A stretch of 64,000 nucleotides of DNA. Origin: Faecalibacterium sp. I3-3-89. GTDB lineage: Bacteria > Bacillota > Clostridia > Oscillospirales > Ruminococcaceae. The stretch covers positions 1,674,001 to 1,738,000 of the forward strand of contig NZ_CP094468.1 in NCBI RefSeq assembly GCF_023347275.1, in the 5' to 3' direction. The position numbers and the translations under genes were made by a program. A model generated the notes under the pieces. That model worked only from the letters and a program-made list of their open reading frames with translations, made no database searches and had not been told where the DNA came from. Positions 25,642 to 34,986 of the stretch are shown here, piece by piece. Numbering within the stretch: position 1 is the stretch's first letter; each line of letters opens with the position of its first letter.

Positions 25642-26121
25642 ATGAGCAAACGACTTGTTGCTTACTTCTCCGCCAGCGGCGTTACCGCAAAGGTTGCTGA
25701 AAATCTTGCCGATGCTATCGGTGCAGACATTTTTGAGATTCAGCCGGAAGTTCCGTACACCAAGGCCGATCTGAACTGGATGGACAAGAAATCCCGCAGC
25801 ACCATCGAAATGAGCGATCCCACCTCTCGCCCTGCCATCGCCGTCAAGCGCGATAACATGGACAAATACGACACCATCTTTGTCGGATTCCCTATTTGGT
25901 GGTATATTGCTCCGACGATTATCAATACATTTCTGGAAAGCTATGATTTGAAAGGTAAAACAATCATCCCCTTTGCCACATCTGGCGGCAGCGACATGGG
26001 CAAGACCAATGAAAAGCTTGCTCCTAGCTGCCCCGGTGCAAAACTGCTGCATGGCAAGGTGTTCAATTCCTATTCCAGCAAAGCCGACTTGTCCGCATGG
26101 GTAGAAGCCCTCAGCCTCTAA
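25642..26121 (+). CDS. Flavodoxin family protein
   Basis: 159 residues. The FMN phosphate-binding loop is AYFSASGVTAKVAENLADAI (residues 7-26), the isoalloxazine loops are FVGFPIWWYIAPTIINTFL near 85 and FATSGGSDMGKT near 113. The WW in the 80s loop places it with the short flavodoxin_4 group. It would carry electrons or act as a small quinone/NAD(P)H-type reductase; no partner gene is nearby. SD AAAGGAAG upstream, own terminator downstream. Confidence 0.9.
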   Translation: MSKRLVAYFSASGVTAKVAENLADAIGADIFEIQPEVPYTKADLNWMDKKSRSTIEMSDPTSRPAIAVKRDNMDKYDTIFVGFPIWWYIAPTIINTFLESYDLKGKTIIPFATSGGSDMGKTNEKLAPSCPGAKLLHGKVFNSYSSKADLSAWVEALSL

Positions 26122-26144
26122 TAGACACATTCCTGCGGAATGAA

Positions 26145-26200
26145 ATACCCGCCTGGTCGAGAAGATTTTCTGAATCCTCTCACCCAGACGGGTATTCTTT
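26145..26200 (+). terminator. Terminator of the flavodoxin gene
   Basis: AATACCCGCCTGG pairs with CCAGACGGGTATT, followed by CTTTTTCTT. It may also serve the convergent recombinase remnant. Confidence 0.7.
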
Positions 26201-26225
26201 TTCTTATGCCACTTCTTCCATCCAA

Positions 26226-27645
26226 TTATGCGCCATACTTTTCCAACGCTCTCCGAATCACATCCTCACAGTTGAACTCTATTTTCATCGTTTGGTCGTC
26301 ATACAGATAAACCATGCTGACAAAAGCATCCACACACTCTTTTGTCAGCCCACCGATGTACGTTTTCTCGTTGGCCTGCTTTGTTAGAGCGCGGATTTCT
26401 TCATCCAGTTCATCGGCACACTCCTGTTCTTCCTTTTCTGTCCGTATGCTATCCTGCAATGCAGCCAGTTTTTCCGAAAGAGCCTTTTTCTTTTCTATGT
26501 ACGCATCTCGCAGCAGCACACCGTCCGCATACGATTCATATAGTTTGATTTGCTCTACCCGAATGGCTTCCGCTTGCTTTTCCAAGTCCTCAATGTCCAT
26601 GCAGCGCACCGTGATAGACTGCTTTTCCTGCATTCCCTGATTTACCACATCCAGCGCATAGAATACTGTTTTTATCGCACGAGCCACTTTTGCATTCACC
26701 GAATATTCTCTGTAATAGCCGCCGTAGCATTTAGAGAACTTTCCGGCTGACCGTTTATAGCCGCAATAGAAAACCATTTCCCCATATTGCCTTTCGTGGC
26801 GAAGCTGCCGATTACAGTTTCCGCAGCAGATTTTTCCTTTTAACGCAAAATCATCACCCACCTTATATTGAATTGGAGTTACGTTACGGATTGCTTTCTG
26901 TGCCTGGTAGTATTCATCTTTTGTCACGATGGCCTCATGAGCGTTTTCTGCGATGATCCACTTATCCTCCGGGAGCGTCCGAACAGAGGTAGTATTCACA
27001 TCAATTTTCTTTCTTCTCCCCATAACCAACGCACCAGTGTATTCATACCGTCTAAGGATTCTCCACACGATTGCCGCGTTCCATAACATTTCACTGTCCG
27101 GGGCAATAATAGGATTGCTGCCCATCAGCAGATTCTTTCGTTTCGCATACAATCCCGGCGTAGGAAGATTTAATTCGTTCATGCCGTAGGCGATCTGCGT
27201 TGTATTGCGGCCGGACAATGCTAATTCAAATACTTTTTTCACGCAGACTGCAGCCTCCGGGTCAATCTCCCACCGCCGCCCACCTTTCTTGTTCCACACA
27301 TATCCAAAAGGAACATTCGTGCAGGTGGCTTTCCCGTTCTTCCAGTTCGTTTCCAGAGTAGCCCGAATCTTTTTCGCAATATCCCGGCTATACATATTAT
27401 TCACCAGATTGCTGACCGCCACTTCGATTCCCGGCGTTCCGTTGTTCAGTTTCATGCTGTCAAAGGAATTATTCACAGCAATAAACCGAACTCCCATCAA
27501 TGGAAAAATCTGCTCAATGTAATCGCCAACACCGATATAGTCACGACCAAGGCGGGATAAATCCTTTACCACGATGACTTTTATATTGCCCTGCTTCAAA
27601 TCCACGATCATTTTCTGAAAAGCTGGACGATTAAAAGCTGACGTT
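26226..27645 (-). pseudogene. Large serine recombinase lacking its catalytic N-terminus
   Basis: Homology starts at SAFNRPAFQKMIVDLKQGN, which in intact relatives follows DDGYSGT; roughly the first 65 residues, including the catalytic Ser, are gone. The rest is complete: VKDLSRLGRDYIGVGDYIEQ, recombinase domain, zinc ribbon ICCGNCNRQL with VFYCGYKRSAGKFSKC, coiled coil. The break near 27645 coincides with the left edge of the Tn1549-like segment, so integration or deletion there removed the 5' end. It cannot catalyse recombination. Confidence 0.85.
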
Positions 27646-27654
27646 AGATAACGA

Positions 27655-27670
27655 TACTTTTGAAAACACT
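27655..27670. repeat. 16-bp repeat at the ICE left edge
   Basis: TACTTTTGAAAACACT occurs here and, same orientation, at 17944-17959. Both copies lie at apparent element boundaries. About half a 16-base match of this kind is expected by chance in 64 kb, so the link is weak. Confidence 0.3.
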
Positions 27671-27736
27671 GGAAAATCAAGGTTTTTCGAGCGACGGACA
27701 AGCAGGGTATTGTACTAAAAACTGAATACGACGCAG

Positions 27737-27788
27737 AAGCGGCGTTTCTTACTCTCTATACGGGAGAACAGGAACGCCGCTTTTTTCA
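27737..27788 (+). terminator. Hairpin with T-run at the ICE left end
   Basis: AAGCGGCGTT pairs with AACGCCGCTT over a 26-base loop and runs into TTTTTT. It would insulate the ICE's first gene from upstream transcription, or attenuate it. Confidence 0.75.
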
Positions 27789-27934
27789 TGCCCTTGTTAC
27801 GCAGTAGGGGCAGAAAAAGCCTTGCTACAAGCGGTTTTGCGGGCGCGTATCTGGCGCGGAAAGGGATTTATACCTTATCCCCCGAAACCGCGCTTCTACT
27901 GCGTAACAAATCCAAAGCAAAGGAGCTATGAACT

Positions 27935-28918
27935 ATGGCAGTTTTCAGAGTGGAACGGAACAAGGGCTACACCGTAATGAGCAACCACCACCTACGCAAC
28001 AAGGAGCTTTCCCTAAAGGCAAAGGGGCTGTTGTCGCAAATGCTGTCACTCCCCGAAGATTGGGACTACACCTTGAAAGGCTTATCCCTTATCAACCGGG
28101 AGAAGATAGACGCTATCCGCGAAGCCATTAAGGAGCTTGAACGCGCCGGGTATATCGTCCGGTCAAGGGAGCGCGACGAGAAAGGACGCTTGCGGGGCGC
28201 GGACTATGTGATATTCGAGCAGCCGCAGCCGCCTACGCCGGATTTACCTACATTGGAAAATCCAACATTGGATAATCCAACGCAGGAAAAACCAACATTG
28301 GAAAAACCTACGTTGGAAAATCCAACGCAATTAAATAAAGATATACAAAGAACTGACTTACCAAAAAAAGAAAAAATAATTACTGATGAACAAAGTACCC
28401 ATTCCATTCCTATCCTTTCCCCTAACCCCTCTCCTTGCAGAGAAGCGGCTACTCCGCCGGAACGGAAAGGAACGGAAGCGACAGCACAGAGCGCAGTTGA
28501 TATATACCGGGAAATCATCAAGGACAATATCGACTACCACATTCTCAAACAGGACATGAAGTTTGACAGTGACAGGCTTGACGAGATTGTAGACCTCATG
28601 CTTGAAACCGTATGCACCGCCAGAAAGCGGGTGCGGATTGCGGGGGACGACTACCCGGCAGAGCTTGTGAAATCTAAGTTTATGAAACTGGACGGCGAGC
28701 ATATCCGCTTTGTGCTTGACTGTATGCGGGAGAACACAACGAAAATCCGCAACATCAAGCAATATCTGAAAGCAGCCCTTTTCAACGCCCCGTCCACTAT
28801 CGGCAATTATTACACTTCCCTTGTCGCCCATGACATGGCAAGCGGCGCACTGTCACCGAAAAAGCCGCAGTACGGCGACCCGGACTATTATTCATGCAAC
28901 GAGGGCGAAAGCCTGTAA
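27935..28918 (+). CDS. Tn1549-type DUF6017/helix-turn-helix replication-like protein
   Basis: 327 residues. The N-terminal winged helix is LRNKELSLKAKGLLSQMLSL with LSLINREKIDAIREAIKELE and the wing GYIVRSRERDEKG. A repeat-rich linker follows at residues 100-135 with a T-L-E-N-P type unit repeated about seven times. The C-terminal part (YREIIKDNIDYHILKQDMKF) is the DUF6017 domain of Tn1549/CTn2-like ICEs. It is the first gene of the ICE left module and probably acts in replication or regulation. SD AAAGGAGC precedes the ATG. Confidence 0.85.
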   Translation: MAVFRVERNKGYTVMSNHHLRNKELSLKAKGLLSQMLSLPEDWDYTLKGLSLINREKIDAIREAIKELERAGYIVRSRERDEKGRLRGADYVIFEQPQPPTPDLPTLENPTLDNPTQEKPTLEKPTLENPTQLNKDIQRTDLPKKEKIITDEQSTHSIPILSPNPSPCREAATPPERKGTEATAQSAVDIYREIIKDNIDYHILKQDMKFDSDRLDEIVDLMLETVCTARKRVRIAGDDYPAELVKSKFMKLDGEHIRFVLDCMRENTTKIRNIKQYLKAALFNAPSTIGNYYTSLVAHDMASGALSPKKPQYGDPDYYSCNEGESL

Positions 28919-28949
28919 CCACCCACAACCACAAAAGGAGGATTTTATT

Positions 28950-29171
28950 ATGGCACAGAAAATGACAGGAGCATTGGTATTTGACGAGCGCACCGACCGT
29001 TACGACATCCGCTTTGACTTAAACAGCTACTACGGGGGCTTGCATTGCGGCGAGTGCTTTGACGTATTCGTGCGGGGCAAGTGGAAGCCGACCCGGATTG
29101 AGTACGGCGACAACTGGTATCTTGTGGGTATCAGAGCCGAGGACTTGAACGGGCTGCGGGTGCGTATCTGA
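28950..29171 (+). CDS. DUF5348 domain protein of the ICE
   Basis: 73 residues from the ATG at 28950 with AAAGGAGG upstream. LVFDERTDRYDIRFDLNSYY and ECFDVFVRGKWKPTRIEYGD match DUF5348 small beta-rich proteins that follow the DUF6017 gene in Tn1549-like elements. Function unknown. Confidence 0.8.
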   Translation: MAQKMTGALVFDERTDRYDIRFDLNSYYGGLHCGECFDVFVRGKWKPTRIEYGDNWYLVGIRAEDLNGLRVRI

Positions 29172-29212
29172 CCGCCGCCCCATAAAGAAACGCGAAAGGA
29201 GGACGCGACAAA

Positions 29213-29689
29213 TTGCAGGACGAAGTAAACGAAAAGACCATAGCCCTTTACATCAAGACCGGGAAGCTGACCGCCCAGACGCTCCAAAAGGCAATGAAAG
29301 CCATACTGTCAAAGGGCAAAAAGCAGCTTGCAAAACCGCCACAGGGAAAGCAGAGCTTAAAGCAGCTTATGAAGCAGAACGCGGGCGTTTCCAACATTGA
29401 GATTACCGAGGGCAATATCAAAGCCTTTGAGGGTACGGCGAAAAAGTACGGTATCGACTTTGCGCTGAAAAAGGACGCGACGGAAAGCCCGCCCCGCTAT
29501 CTGGTTTTCTTCAAGGGGCGGGACGCGGACGTGCTGACCGCAGCCTTTAAGGAGTTTTCCGCAAAGAAGCTGACACAGGAGAAAAAGCCCTCTATCCGAA
29601 AGCTGCTCTCAACCCTTAAAGAAGCCACACAGGGCAAGAACGCGGAACGTGCGAAAGTCAAGAACAAAGACAGGGAGGTATCGCTATGA
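29213..29689 (+). CDS. pcfB: PcfB-family protein, TTG start
   Basis: 158 residues. The start is TTG at 29213 with AAAGGAGG eleven bases upstream. VNEKTIALYIKTGKLTAQTL, GVSNIEITEGNIKAFEGTAK and FFKGRDADVLTAAFKEFSAK are characteristic of PcfB/DUF3801 proteins that accompany the VirD4 coupling protein in Firmicutes conjugation modules. It overlaps virD4 by four bases. Confidence 0.85.
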   Translation: MQDEVNEKTIALYIKTGKLTAQTLQKAMKAILSKGKKQLAKPPQGKQSLKQLMKQNAGVSNIEITEGNIKAFEGTAKKYGIDFALKKDATESPPRYLVFFKGRDADVLTAAFKEFSAKKLTQEKKPSIRKLLSTLKEATQGKNAERAKVKNKDREVSL

Positions 29690-30657
29690 AGCCGGAAATC
29701 AAGAAGCTGCTTATCCTAAATCTCCCGTATCTGCTCTTTGTCTGGCTCTTTGATAAAGTGGGCGCGGCTGTCCGTCTATCCCCCGGCGCGGACGCAAGCG
29801 CAAAGCTGCTACATCTTGGGGACGGTTTTACCGCCGCCTTTTCCAGTATCGCGCCGAGCTTCCACCCGGCAGATTTAGCTTTAGGCATTGCGGGGGCGGT
29901 CATTGTCCGGCTGATTATCTACACCAAAGGCAAGAACGCGAAGAAATACCGCCGCGGGACAGAATACGGTTCGGCGCGTTGGGGCGGGGCTGACGACATA
30001 AAGCCGTACACAGACCCGGTATTTGAGAACAATATCCCCTTAACGCAGACGGAACGGCTTACCATGAACAGCCGCCCGAAGCAGCCGAAATACGCAAGAA
30101 ACAAAAATATCCTTGTAATCGGCGGTTCCGGCAGCGGCAAGACCCGGTTCTTTGTGAAACCGTCGCTCATGCAATGTACGTCAAAGGATTTTCCAACGTC
30201 GTATATCGTCACTGACCCGAAAGGAACACTGATTTTGGAAACCGGGAAAATGTTACAGCGGTACAAATACCGTATCAAAGTGCTAAATACGATTAACTTC
30301 AAAAAATCCATGAAATACAATCCCTTTGCCTATCTGCGGAGCGAAAAGGACATTTTGAAGTTAGTCAATACCATTATCGCCAACACCAAAGGCGACGGGG
30401 AAAAATCCGGCGAGGATTTCTGGGTGAAAGCGGAAAAGCTCTACTACACCGCGCTAATCGGCTACATCTGGTATGAAGCCCCGGAGGACGAGAAGAACTT
30501 CACGACGCTGCTTGAAATGATAAATGCGTCGGAAGCCCGCGAGGACGACGAGGATTTCCAGAACCCGGTTGACCTCATGTTTGAACGTCTGGAAGAAAAA
30601 GACCCGGAACATTTTGCAGTCAAGCAGTACAAAAAATACAAACTGGCGGCGGGTGTT
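29686..30657 (+). pseudogene. virD4: VirD4/TcpA-type coupling protein, N-terminal half, interrupted
   Basis: About 324 residues are kept: an N-terminal membrane region (LLILNLPYLLFVWLFDKVGA and ADLALGIAGAVIVRLIIYT), EYGSARWGGADDIKPY, Walker A VIGGSGSGKTRF (about 144) and IVTDPKGTLILETG. The family continues for a further 250-300 residues with Walker B, absent here. At about 30657, after KYKLAAG, the sequence switches to the leader of an inserted recombinase gene with no stop, so one 977-codon frame spans both. Without Walker B the pump cannot work. Confidence 0.85.
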
Positions 30658-30741
30658 GTATGCTCTAAAAGACTTCTTAATCAAGCGGTTGGGAAGTCTC
30701 TTAGAACACACAACCTAAAACCGAAGAAAGGAGCGCAAGTT

Positions 30742-32619
30742 ATGAGAAAAAATGAGAAAATCACAGCTCTGTACGAACGACTGAGCCGTGATGACTTTGG
30801 CAAAGATGATGACCAACAGCGTGAGAGCAATTCCATATCCAATCAAAAGGCAATGTTGGAGGAGTTCGCCGCACGGCAGGGCTTTACAAACATTGTCCAT
30901 TTCACGGACGATGGCATTAGTGGTACTTGCTTTGACCGTCCCGGATTTTTAGCAATGATGAAAGAAGTGGAAGCCGGGAATGTGGAGTATTTGTGCATCA
31001 AGGACATGAGCCGCATGGGTCGTGACTATCTGAAAGTCGGTCAGATTATGGAAATCCTGCGTCAGCGTGGCGTTCGCCTTATCGCCATCAATGACGGCGT
31101 GGACAGTGCCAGAGGGGACGATGATTTTACCCCTTTCCGCAACATTATGAACGAATACTACGCCAGAGACACCAGCCGTAAAATCCGTTCCACTTTCCAG
31201 TCCAAAGGCAAGTCCGGCAAGCACCTCACAGGCACGGTCATTTACGGCTATCTTTGGAACGAAGCCAGAGACCAATGGTTGGTTGACCCCGAAGCCGCCG
31301 AGGTGGTCAAGCGCATCTTTGCCATGACGATTGACGGCTACGGTCCGTATCAGATCGCCAGCAAGCTGAAAGAAGAAAAAGTCCTCATTCCGTCCGCTTA
31401 CCTTGCCCGGCACGGCGAGGGCGTGAACAAAAATAAGACCTTCAAAGATGTGTACGGCTGGGGTTCTTCCACCATCTGCAACATTCTTGAAAAGCGTGAA
31501 TATCTGGGACACACCATCAACTTCAAGACCCGAAAGCACTTCAAGGACAAGAAAAGCCATTATGTCCCGGAGGACGAATGGACAATTTTCGAGAATACCC
31601 ATGAAGCTATCATTGACCAGCAGACCTTTGACCTTGTGCAGAAAATCCGTGGGAATGTCAGACGCTACCCGGACGGCTGGGGCGAAGCAGCTCCCCTCAC
31701 AGGCTTGCTTTATTGTGCCGATTGCGGCGGCAAGATGTATGTCCACCGTACCAACAACGGCAAGCGTATTTCTCAATATACCTGTTCCCAATACAGCAAA
31801 GTCCCAGTTGGAAAGCTCTGCACGACACAGCACCGTATCAATGAAGATGTGGTACTGTCCCTTGTTTCCGAAATGCTCAAAGCTATTGCCGAGTATGCGA
31901 AGCATGACAGAGCCGAGTTTGTCCGAGTGGTGCAGGAAGCGCAGTCCAGCCAGCAGACGGCAGAGGTCAAGAAACAGCGGACACGCCTTGCCACCGCAAA
32001 GCAGAGAGTTTCCGAGCTGGAAGTCCTGCTCTGCAAAATCTATGAGGACAACATTTTAGGAAAGCTGTCTGACAGCAGATATGCCACTCTGGACGCTCAA
32101 TATGAAAAGGAACAGTCCGAGCTTACCGTTGAAATCTCCGATCTGGAAAAGGCTATCAAGAGCTACGAGAAGCACGAAAAGGACGCTGACCGTTTTATCG
32201 CTCTGATTGACAAGTATGAGAACTTCGACAAGCTGACGATTGCCATGCTCAATGAGTTTATTGAGAAAATCCTTGTGCATGAGCGTGACCGCAAGGGCAG
32301 TATTCAGACCACACAGGAGGTCGAGATTTACTTCAATTTCGTGGGTCGTTTCGTTCCCCCTGCGTTTGGCGAAGTGGAGCTTACCCCGGAGGAATTAGAG
32401 GAAATCCGCAAGCGTGAGGAACGCAAGGACAGGCTCCACCAGAACTACTTGAAGCGGAAAGCCAATGGTAAACAGAAAGAGTATGAGGAGCGCACGAAAG
32501 CCAAGAAAAAAGCGGAGATTGAAGCCAGAAAACAGGCAATCCGCACCGAGGATATTGCCAGAGGGGTATTTATCCCGGTGAGCAGTTTGCCGCAGCTGGG
32601 ACCGAGAAAGGGAGCGTGA
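30742..32619 (+). CDS. Large serine recombinase of the element inserted in virD4 (625 aa)
   Basis: ATG at 30742 with GAAAGGAG eight bases upstream. ITALYERLSRDDFGKDDDQQ carries the catalytic Ser, then DDGISGTCFDRPGFLAMMKE and IKDMSRMGRDYLKVGQIMEI. The zinc ribbon is LLYCADCGGKM with YTCSQYSKVPVGKLC; a long coiled coil and a basic C-terminal tail follow. It resembles recombinases of small mobilizable elements found inside Tn1549-like ICEs. Its frame is open upstream into virD4, so a chimeric product is possible as well. Confidence 0.92.
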   Translation: MRKNEKITALYERLSRDDFGKDDDQQRESNSISNQKAMLEEFAARQGFTNIVHFTDDGISGTCFDRPGFLAMMKEVEAGNVEYLCIKDMSRMGRDYLKVGQIMEILRQRGVRLIAINDGVDSARGDDDFTPFRNIMNEYYARDTSRKIRSTFQSKGKSGKHLTGTVIYGYLWNEARDQWLVDPEAAEVVKRIFAMTIDGYGPYQIASKLKEEKVLIPSAYLARHGEGVNKNKTFKDVYGWGSSTICNILEKREYLGHTINFKTRKHFKDKKSHYVPEDEWTIFENTHEAIIDQQTFDLVQKIRGNVRRYPDGWGEAAPLTGLLYCADCGGKMYVHRTNNGKRISQYTCSQYSKVPVGKLCTTQHRINEDVVLSLVSEMLKAIAEYAKHDRAEFVRVVQEAQSSQQTAEVKKQRTRLATAKQRVSELEVLLCKIYEDNILGKLSDSRYATLDAQYEKEQSELTVEISDLEKAIKSYEKHEKDADRFIALIDKYENFDKLTIAMLNEFIEKILVHERDRKGSIQTTQEVEIYFNFVGRFVPPAFGEVELTPEELEEIRKREERKDRLHQNYLKRKANGKQKEYEERTKAKKKAEIEARKQAIRTEDIARGVFIPVSSLPQLGPRKGA

Positions 32620-32623
32620 TTTT

Positions 32624-33001
32624 ATGAAAGAGTTGAAACCGAGAATCCATGAGAACGGTATGGACTATGTGTTGGTGGGCGACTACTATGTGCCGGACTT
32701 GAAGCTGCCGGAGGAACGCCGACCTATTGGGCATTGGGGACGCTTGCGCCAGTCCTATCTGAAATTGCACCGTCCCATGCTTTACAACGAGCTAATTTTG
32801 TCCGGCAGGCTCCACACCGTCGTTGCCGATCTGAACGAGCAGGCGGCAGACAGGCTGGACTTGATTATCCGGCAGATGATGAAAGCCGAGGGCGTGACCG
32901 AAGCCATGAAAGCGGAAAATCAGATGTTATGGGTGCAGTCAATGAACTCCATCCGCTGCCGGGCAGAGGAAATCATCAAGACGGAACTAATCTACTGTTG
33001 A
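32624..33001 (+). CDS. tnpV: TnpV-like transposon protein
   Basis: 125 residues: MDYVLVGDYYVPDLKLPEER, RPIGHWGRLRQSYLKLHRPM and the C-terminal ENQMLWVQSMNSIRCRAEEI match the TnpV copy at 9685-10068 throughout. It follows the recombinase by four bases. The reaction or role is not known. Confidence 0.88.
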   Translation: MKELKPRIHENGMDYVLVGDYYVPDLKLPEERRPIGHWGRLRQSYLKLHRPMLYNELILSGRLHTVVADLNEQAADRLDLIIRQMMKAEGVTEAMKAENQMLWVQSMNSIRCRAEEIIKTELIYC

Positions 33002-33014
33002 GAGAGGTAAAGCT

Positions 33015-33299
33015 ATGATTTTGGAAGCCATGTATAATGGGGAGTTTTATCCCTGCGAGACAGTTGTACCTACATCACCGGAATACCGAAAGGCAGTCAT
33101 AGCCTGTGAAAAGCTCATGGAGCAGTTGTCCCAGCGGCTCAGCAAAGAGGACTATGAGCTGGTGCAGGAACTCCGGGCGCAGACAGCAATCGCCCAATGT
33201 GAAGAAAGTGAAAGTCACTTCAAGTATGGCTTTTCCGCTGGGCTGATGTTCAGCAGGAAGCCCATGAACAAGTGCAGCAGAAGAAAGAAAAATAGATGA
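33015..33299 (+). CDS. DUF6809-like small protein
   Basis: 94 residues: ILEAMYNGEFYPCETVVPTS then an amphipathic helix region (LSKEDYELVQELRAQTAIAQ) and FKYGFSAGLMFS. This pattern matches DUF6809 proteins of clostridial mobile elements. SD GAGAGGT lies upstream. It is the last gene of the insert and is followed by a hairpin at 33304-33338. Confidence 0.7.
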   Translation: MILEAMYNGEFYPCETVVPTSPEYRKAVIACEKLMEQLSQRLSKEDYELVQELRAQTAIAQCEESESHFKYGFSAGLMFSRKPMNKCSRRKKNR

Positions 33300-33303
33300 A
33301 GAA

Positions 33304-33338
33304 AGCCGCCTGAGCAGAAAGAAACTGTTCGGGCGGTT
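33304..33338 (+). terminator. Hairpin after the recombinase-tnpV-DUF6809 genes
   Basis: AGCCGCCTGAGC pairs with TGTTCGGGCGGTT. The T-run after it is short (GGTTTCAG), so termination strength is uncertain. Confidence 0.5.
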
Positions 33339-33430
33339 TCAGCATTCGCCAGTAGATTTATTCACACTCTTGTGATAAAATTTACTACAATAAAGAGCGT
33401 GATAGCACTAATTTTATGGGGGGATGCTTA

Positions 33431-34963
33431 ATGAATAGAATTTTGAAAAAATTTTTACAGCGGGGTGTCGATTTAAGTCCTGTGGGAGTTGAACTCCGTG
33501 AGGATAATACAAATTATTTTTGTACCCCAAAAGGGGCATCGGTTTTTGGATGGGCAGGGATAGATGGTATCCACTTCTGTTTCATTCGTGGATTTGGAGA
33601 GATGGTTTTCTCTGTCAGCCCCATGAATACTTCTCCTGATTATGTTCATCCAGTAGCTGAAAATTTTACCGACTTTCTGCGGCTTATACTGGCTTGTGGT
33701 GATGTGGCGGCAGTGGAACAAGCGTGGATGTGGAACGAAGCACAGTTTGAAGCCTTTCTCAATGAAAACCCTACAACCCAGGAACAACAGCAAACTTTAT
33801 CGGAAATTTCAGAGAAGATGAATTTGTTGCCTATGGAACAACCGTGGACATATATCAAAAACCTGCAATCTTCCTTTGATTACAGTCAGATTAAATACAC
33901 AGAAGATTATTACGATAATGATATGACTTCAGAGGCAGAATTGGTTGCCCCTGAATGGAAGGTCTACTTTGATGGAGATTTCTGGGGACATCGAGGTAAA
34001 GACCGTGCCGGAAAAGAGATCAAGCTGGATAAACAATTCGATTGGGCTGGATATCATTGGGTAATTCCGGCAGCTTATTCATGTAGCAAAGGACTTGTCG
34101 TTGATTTTTGTATGCGAGTTGATTCAGAAAGCATCCGTGACTTCATGAAAAAATGGAATCTGGACTGGGAAAATGACTCATGTGAAAATTTTACCCGTGA
34201 GCAACAGATGCAGATGGAATGGGAAAACCCACTTTGTTTTAACTTCAAACCTTGCTTGAAGTTAAACGAGAAAATATTACAGACAACCCATGGCTGCGCT
34301 GTGAGCTTTAATCCTTGTCTGCCAGATGGCGTTATCAATGAGTTGGAAGCAAAATGGGCAATCGACCATTATGGGCTGGATAGTACTTATGGCTGGGTCA
34401 TATGCAGAGACGTATTTCCTTGGGGAACCAAGCATCACCCTGAAATCAATAAACTTTTTCTTACAATGGAGCAGCAACCAGGACAAGTTCCAGGCTCACA
34501 TTTCAAAGTTCACGCACCCGGAGATTCATTTATGTTTTCCCATCCTGTTAGCGGAATAACCCATACACTGACCGTGCAGGAAATAGAACAGCAGACAGTT
34601 CCTCAAAATAGTTTTGGTTCTGATCGCTGGATTTATCCGACACATTATATTGCCATGAGTTATACACTTACCCCTGAACCGATGGAGAACATTTCGGTTT
34701 TTGACTGTGATGAAGGCGATAGACCGATAGAAGTTACACCAGACGATCATTCGTTCCGTCCAGTTGGCAGTAGTTCCTGTTTTGTTGTTGGTGTTATTGG
34801 TGGTGCAGATGGTCCGACAGCAGTTATATATGGAACAAATTCACAAGAAAAACTTCATGCTGCTTGTTCTGCTCTGCACTTTGAACCGGTTGGTGATGAT
34901 GTCGAGTGGCGTATCGTGTTCAATGTTACGCAGTTTGACAAAGAAACATTCCCAATTATCTAA
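33431..34963 (+). CDS. Unknown cytosolic protein with C-terminal GADGPT motif
   Basis: 510 residues from the ATG at 33431 (G6-type SD at 33418-33423). No signal peptide or TM. The N-terminal 100 residues (FGWAGIDGIHFCFIRGFGEM, ENFTDFLRLILACGDVAAVE) recall a widespread clostridial hypothetical resembling SMI1/KNR4-like folds. Near residue 450 it contains FVVGVIGGADGPTAVIYGTN, a motif otherwise typical of the membrane beta subunit of Na+-pumping decarboxylases, here in a protein without membrane helices. Function unknown; do not annotate it as a decarboxylase. Confidence 0.6.
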   Translation: MNRILKKFLQRGVDLSPVGVELREDNTNYFCTPKGASVFGWAGIDGIHFCFIRGFGEMVFSVSPMNTSPDYVHPVAENFTDFLRLILACGDVAAVEQAWMWNEAQFEAFLNENPTTQEQQQTLSEISEKMNLLPMEQPWTYIKNLQSSFDYSQIKYTEDYYDNDMTSEAELVAPEWKVYFDGDFWGHRGKDRAGKEIKLDKQFDWAGYHWVIPAAYSCSKGLVVDFCMRVDSESIRDFMKKWNLDWENDSCENFTREQQMQMEWENPLCFNFKPCLKLNEKILQTTHGCAVSFNPCLPDGVINELEAKWAIDHYGLDSTYGWVICRDVFPWGTKHHPEINKLFLTMEQQPGQVPGSHFKVHAPGDSFMFSHPVSGITHTLTVQEIEQQTVPQNSFGSDRWIYPTHYIAMSYTLTPEPMENISVFDCDEGDRPIEVTPDDHSFRPVGSSSCFVVGVIGGADGPTAVIYGTNSQEKLHAACSALHFEPVGDDVEWRIVFNVTQFDKETFPII

Positions 34964-34968
34964 AAATA

Positions 34969-34986
34969 CCCTTAGAACTCTAAGGG
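34969..34986 (+). terminator. Perfect hairpin right after the stop codon; gene-poor 34.99-35.23 kb follows
   Basis: CCCTTAGA-AC-TCTAAGGG, 8-bp arms with a two-base gap, five bases after the TAA. No T-run. The following 245 bases hold no gene I can support; they include short inverted repeats such as CCGCTAAAGCGG (near 35118) and AAACGGTTTTGACAAACCGT (near 35155) and resemble noncoding element debris. Confidence 0.45.

Noticed and set aside
28201..28330. Short direct repeats resembling a CRISPR or iteron array in the ICE gene
   Set aside because: They are in-frame codon repeats for a T-L-E-N-P type linker inside the DUF6017 protein, too short and irregular for CRISPR; an iteron role cannot be shown.
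33431..34963. Annotation as Na+-transporting decarboxylase beta subunit
   Set aside because: Only one short motif matches; the protein has no membrane helices and no other decarboxylase features.
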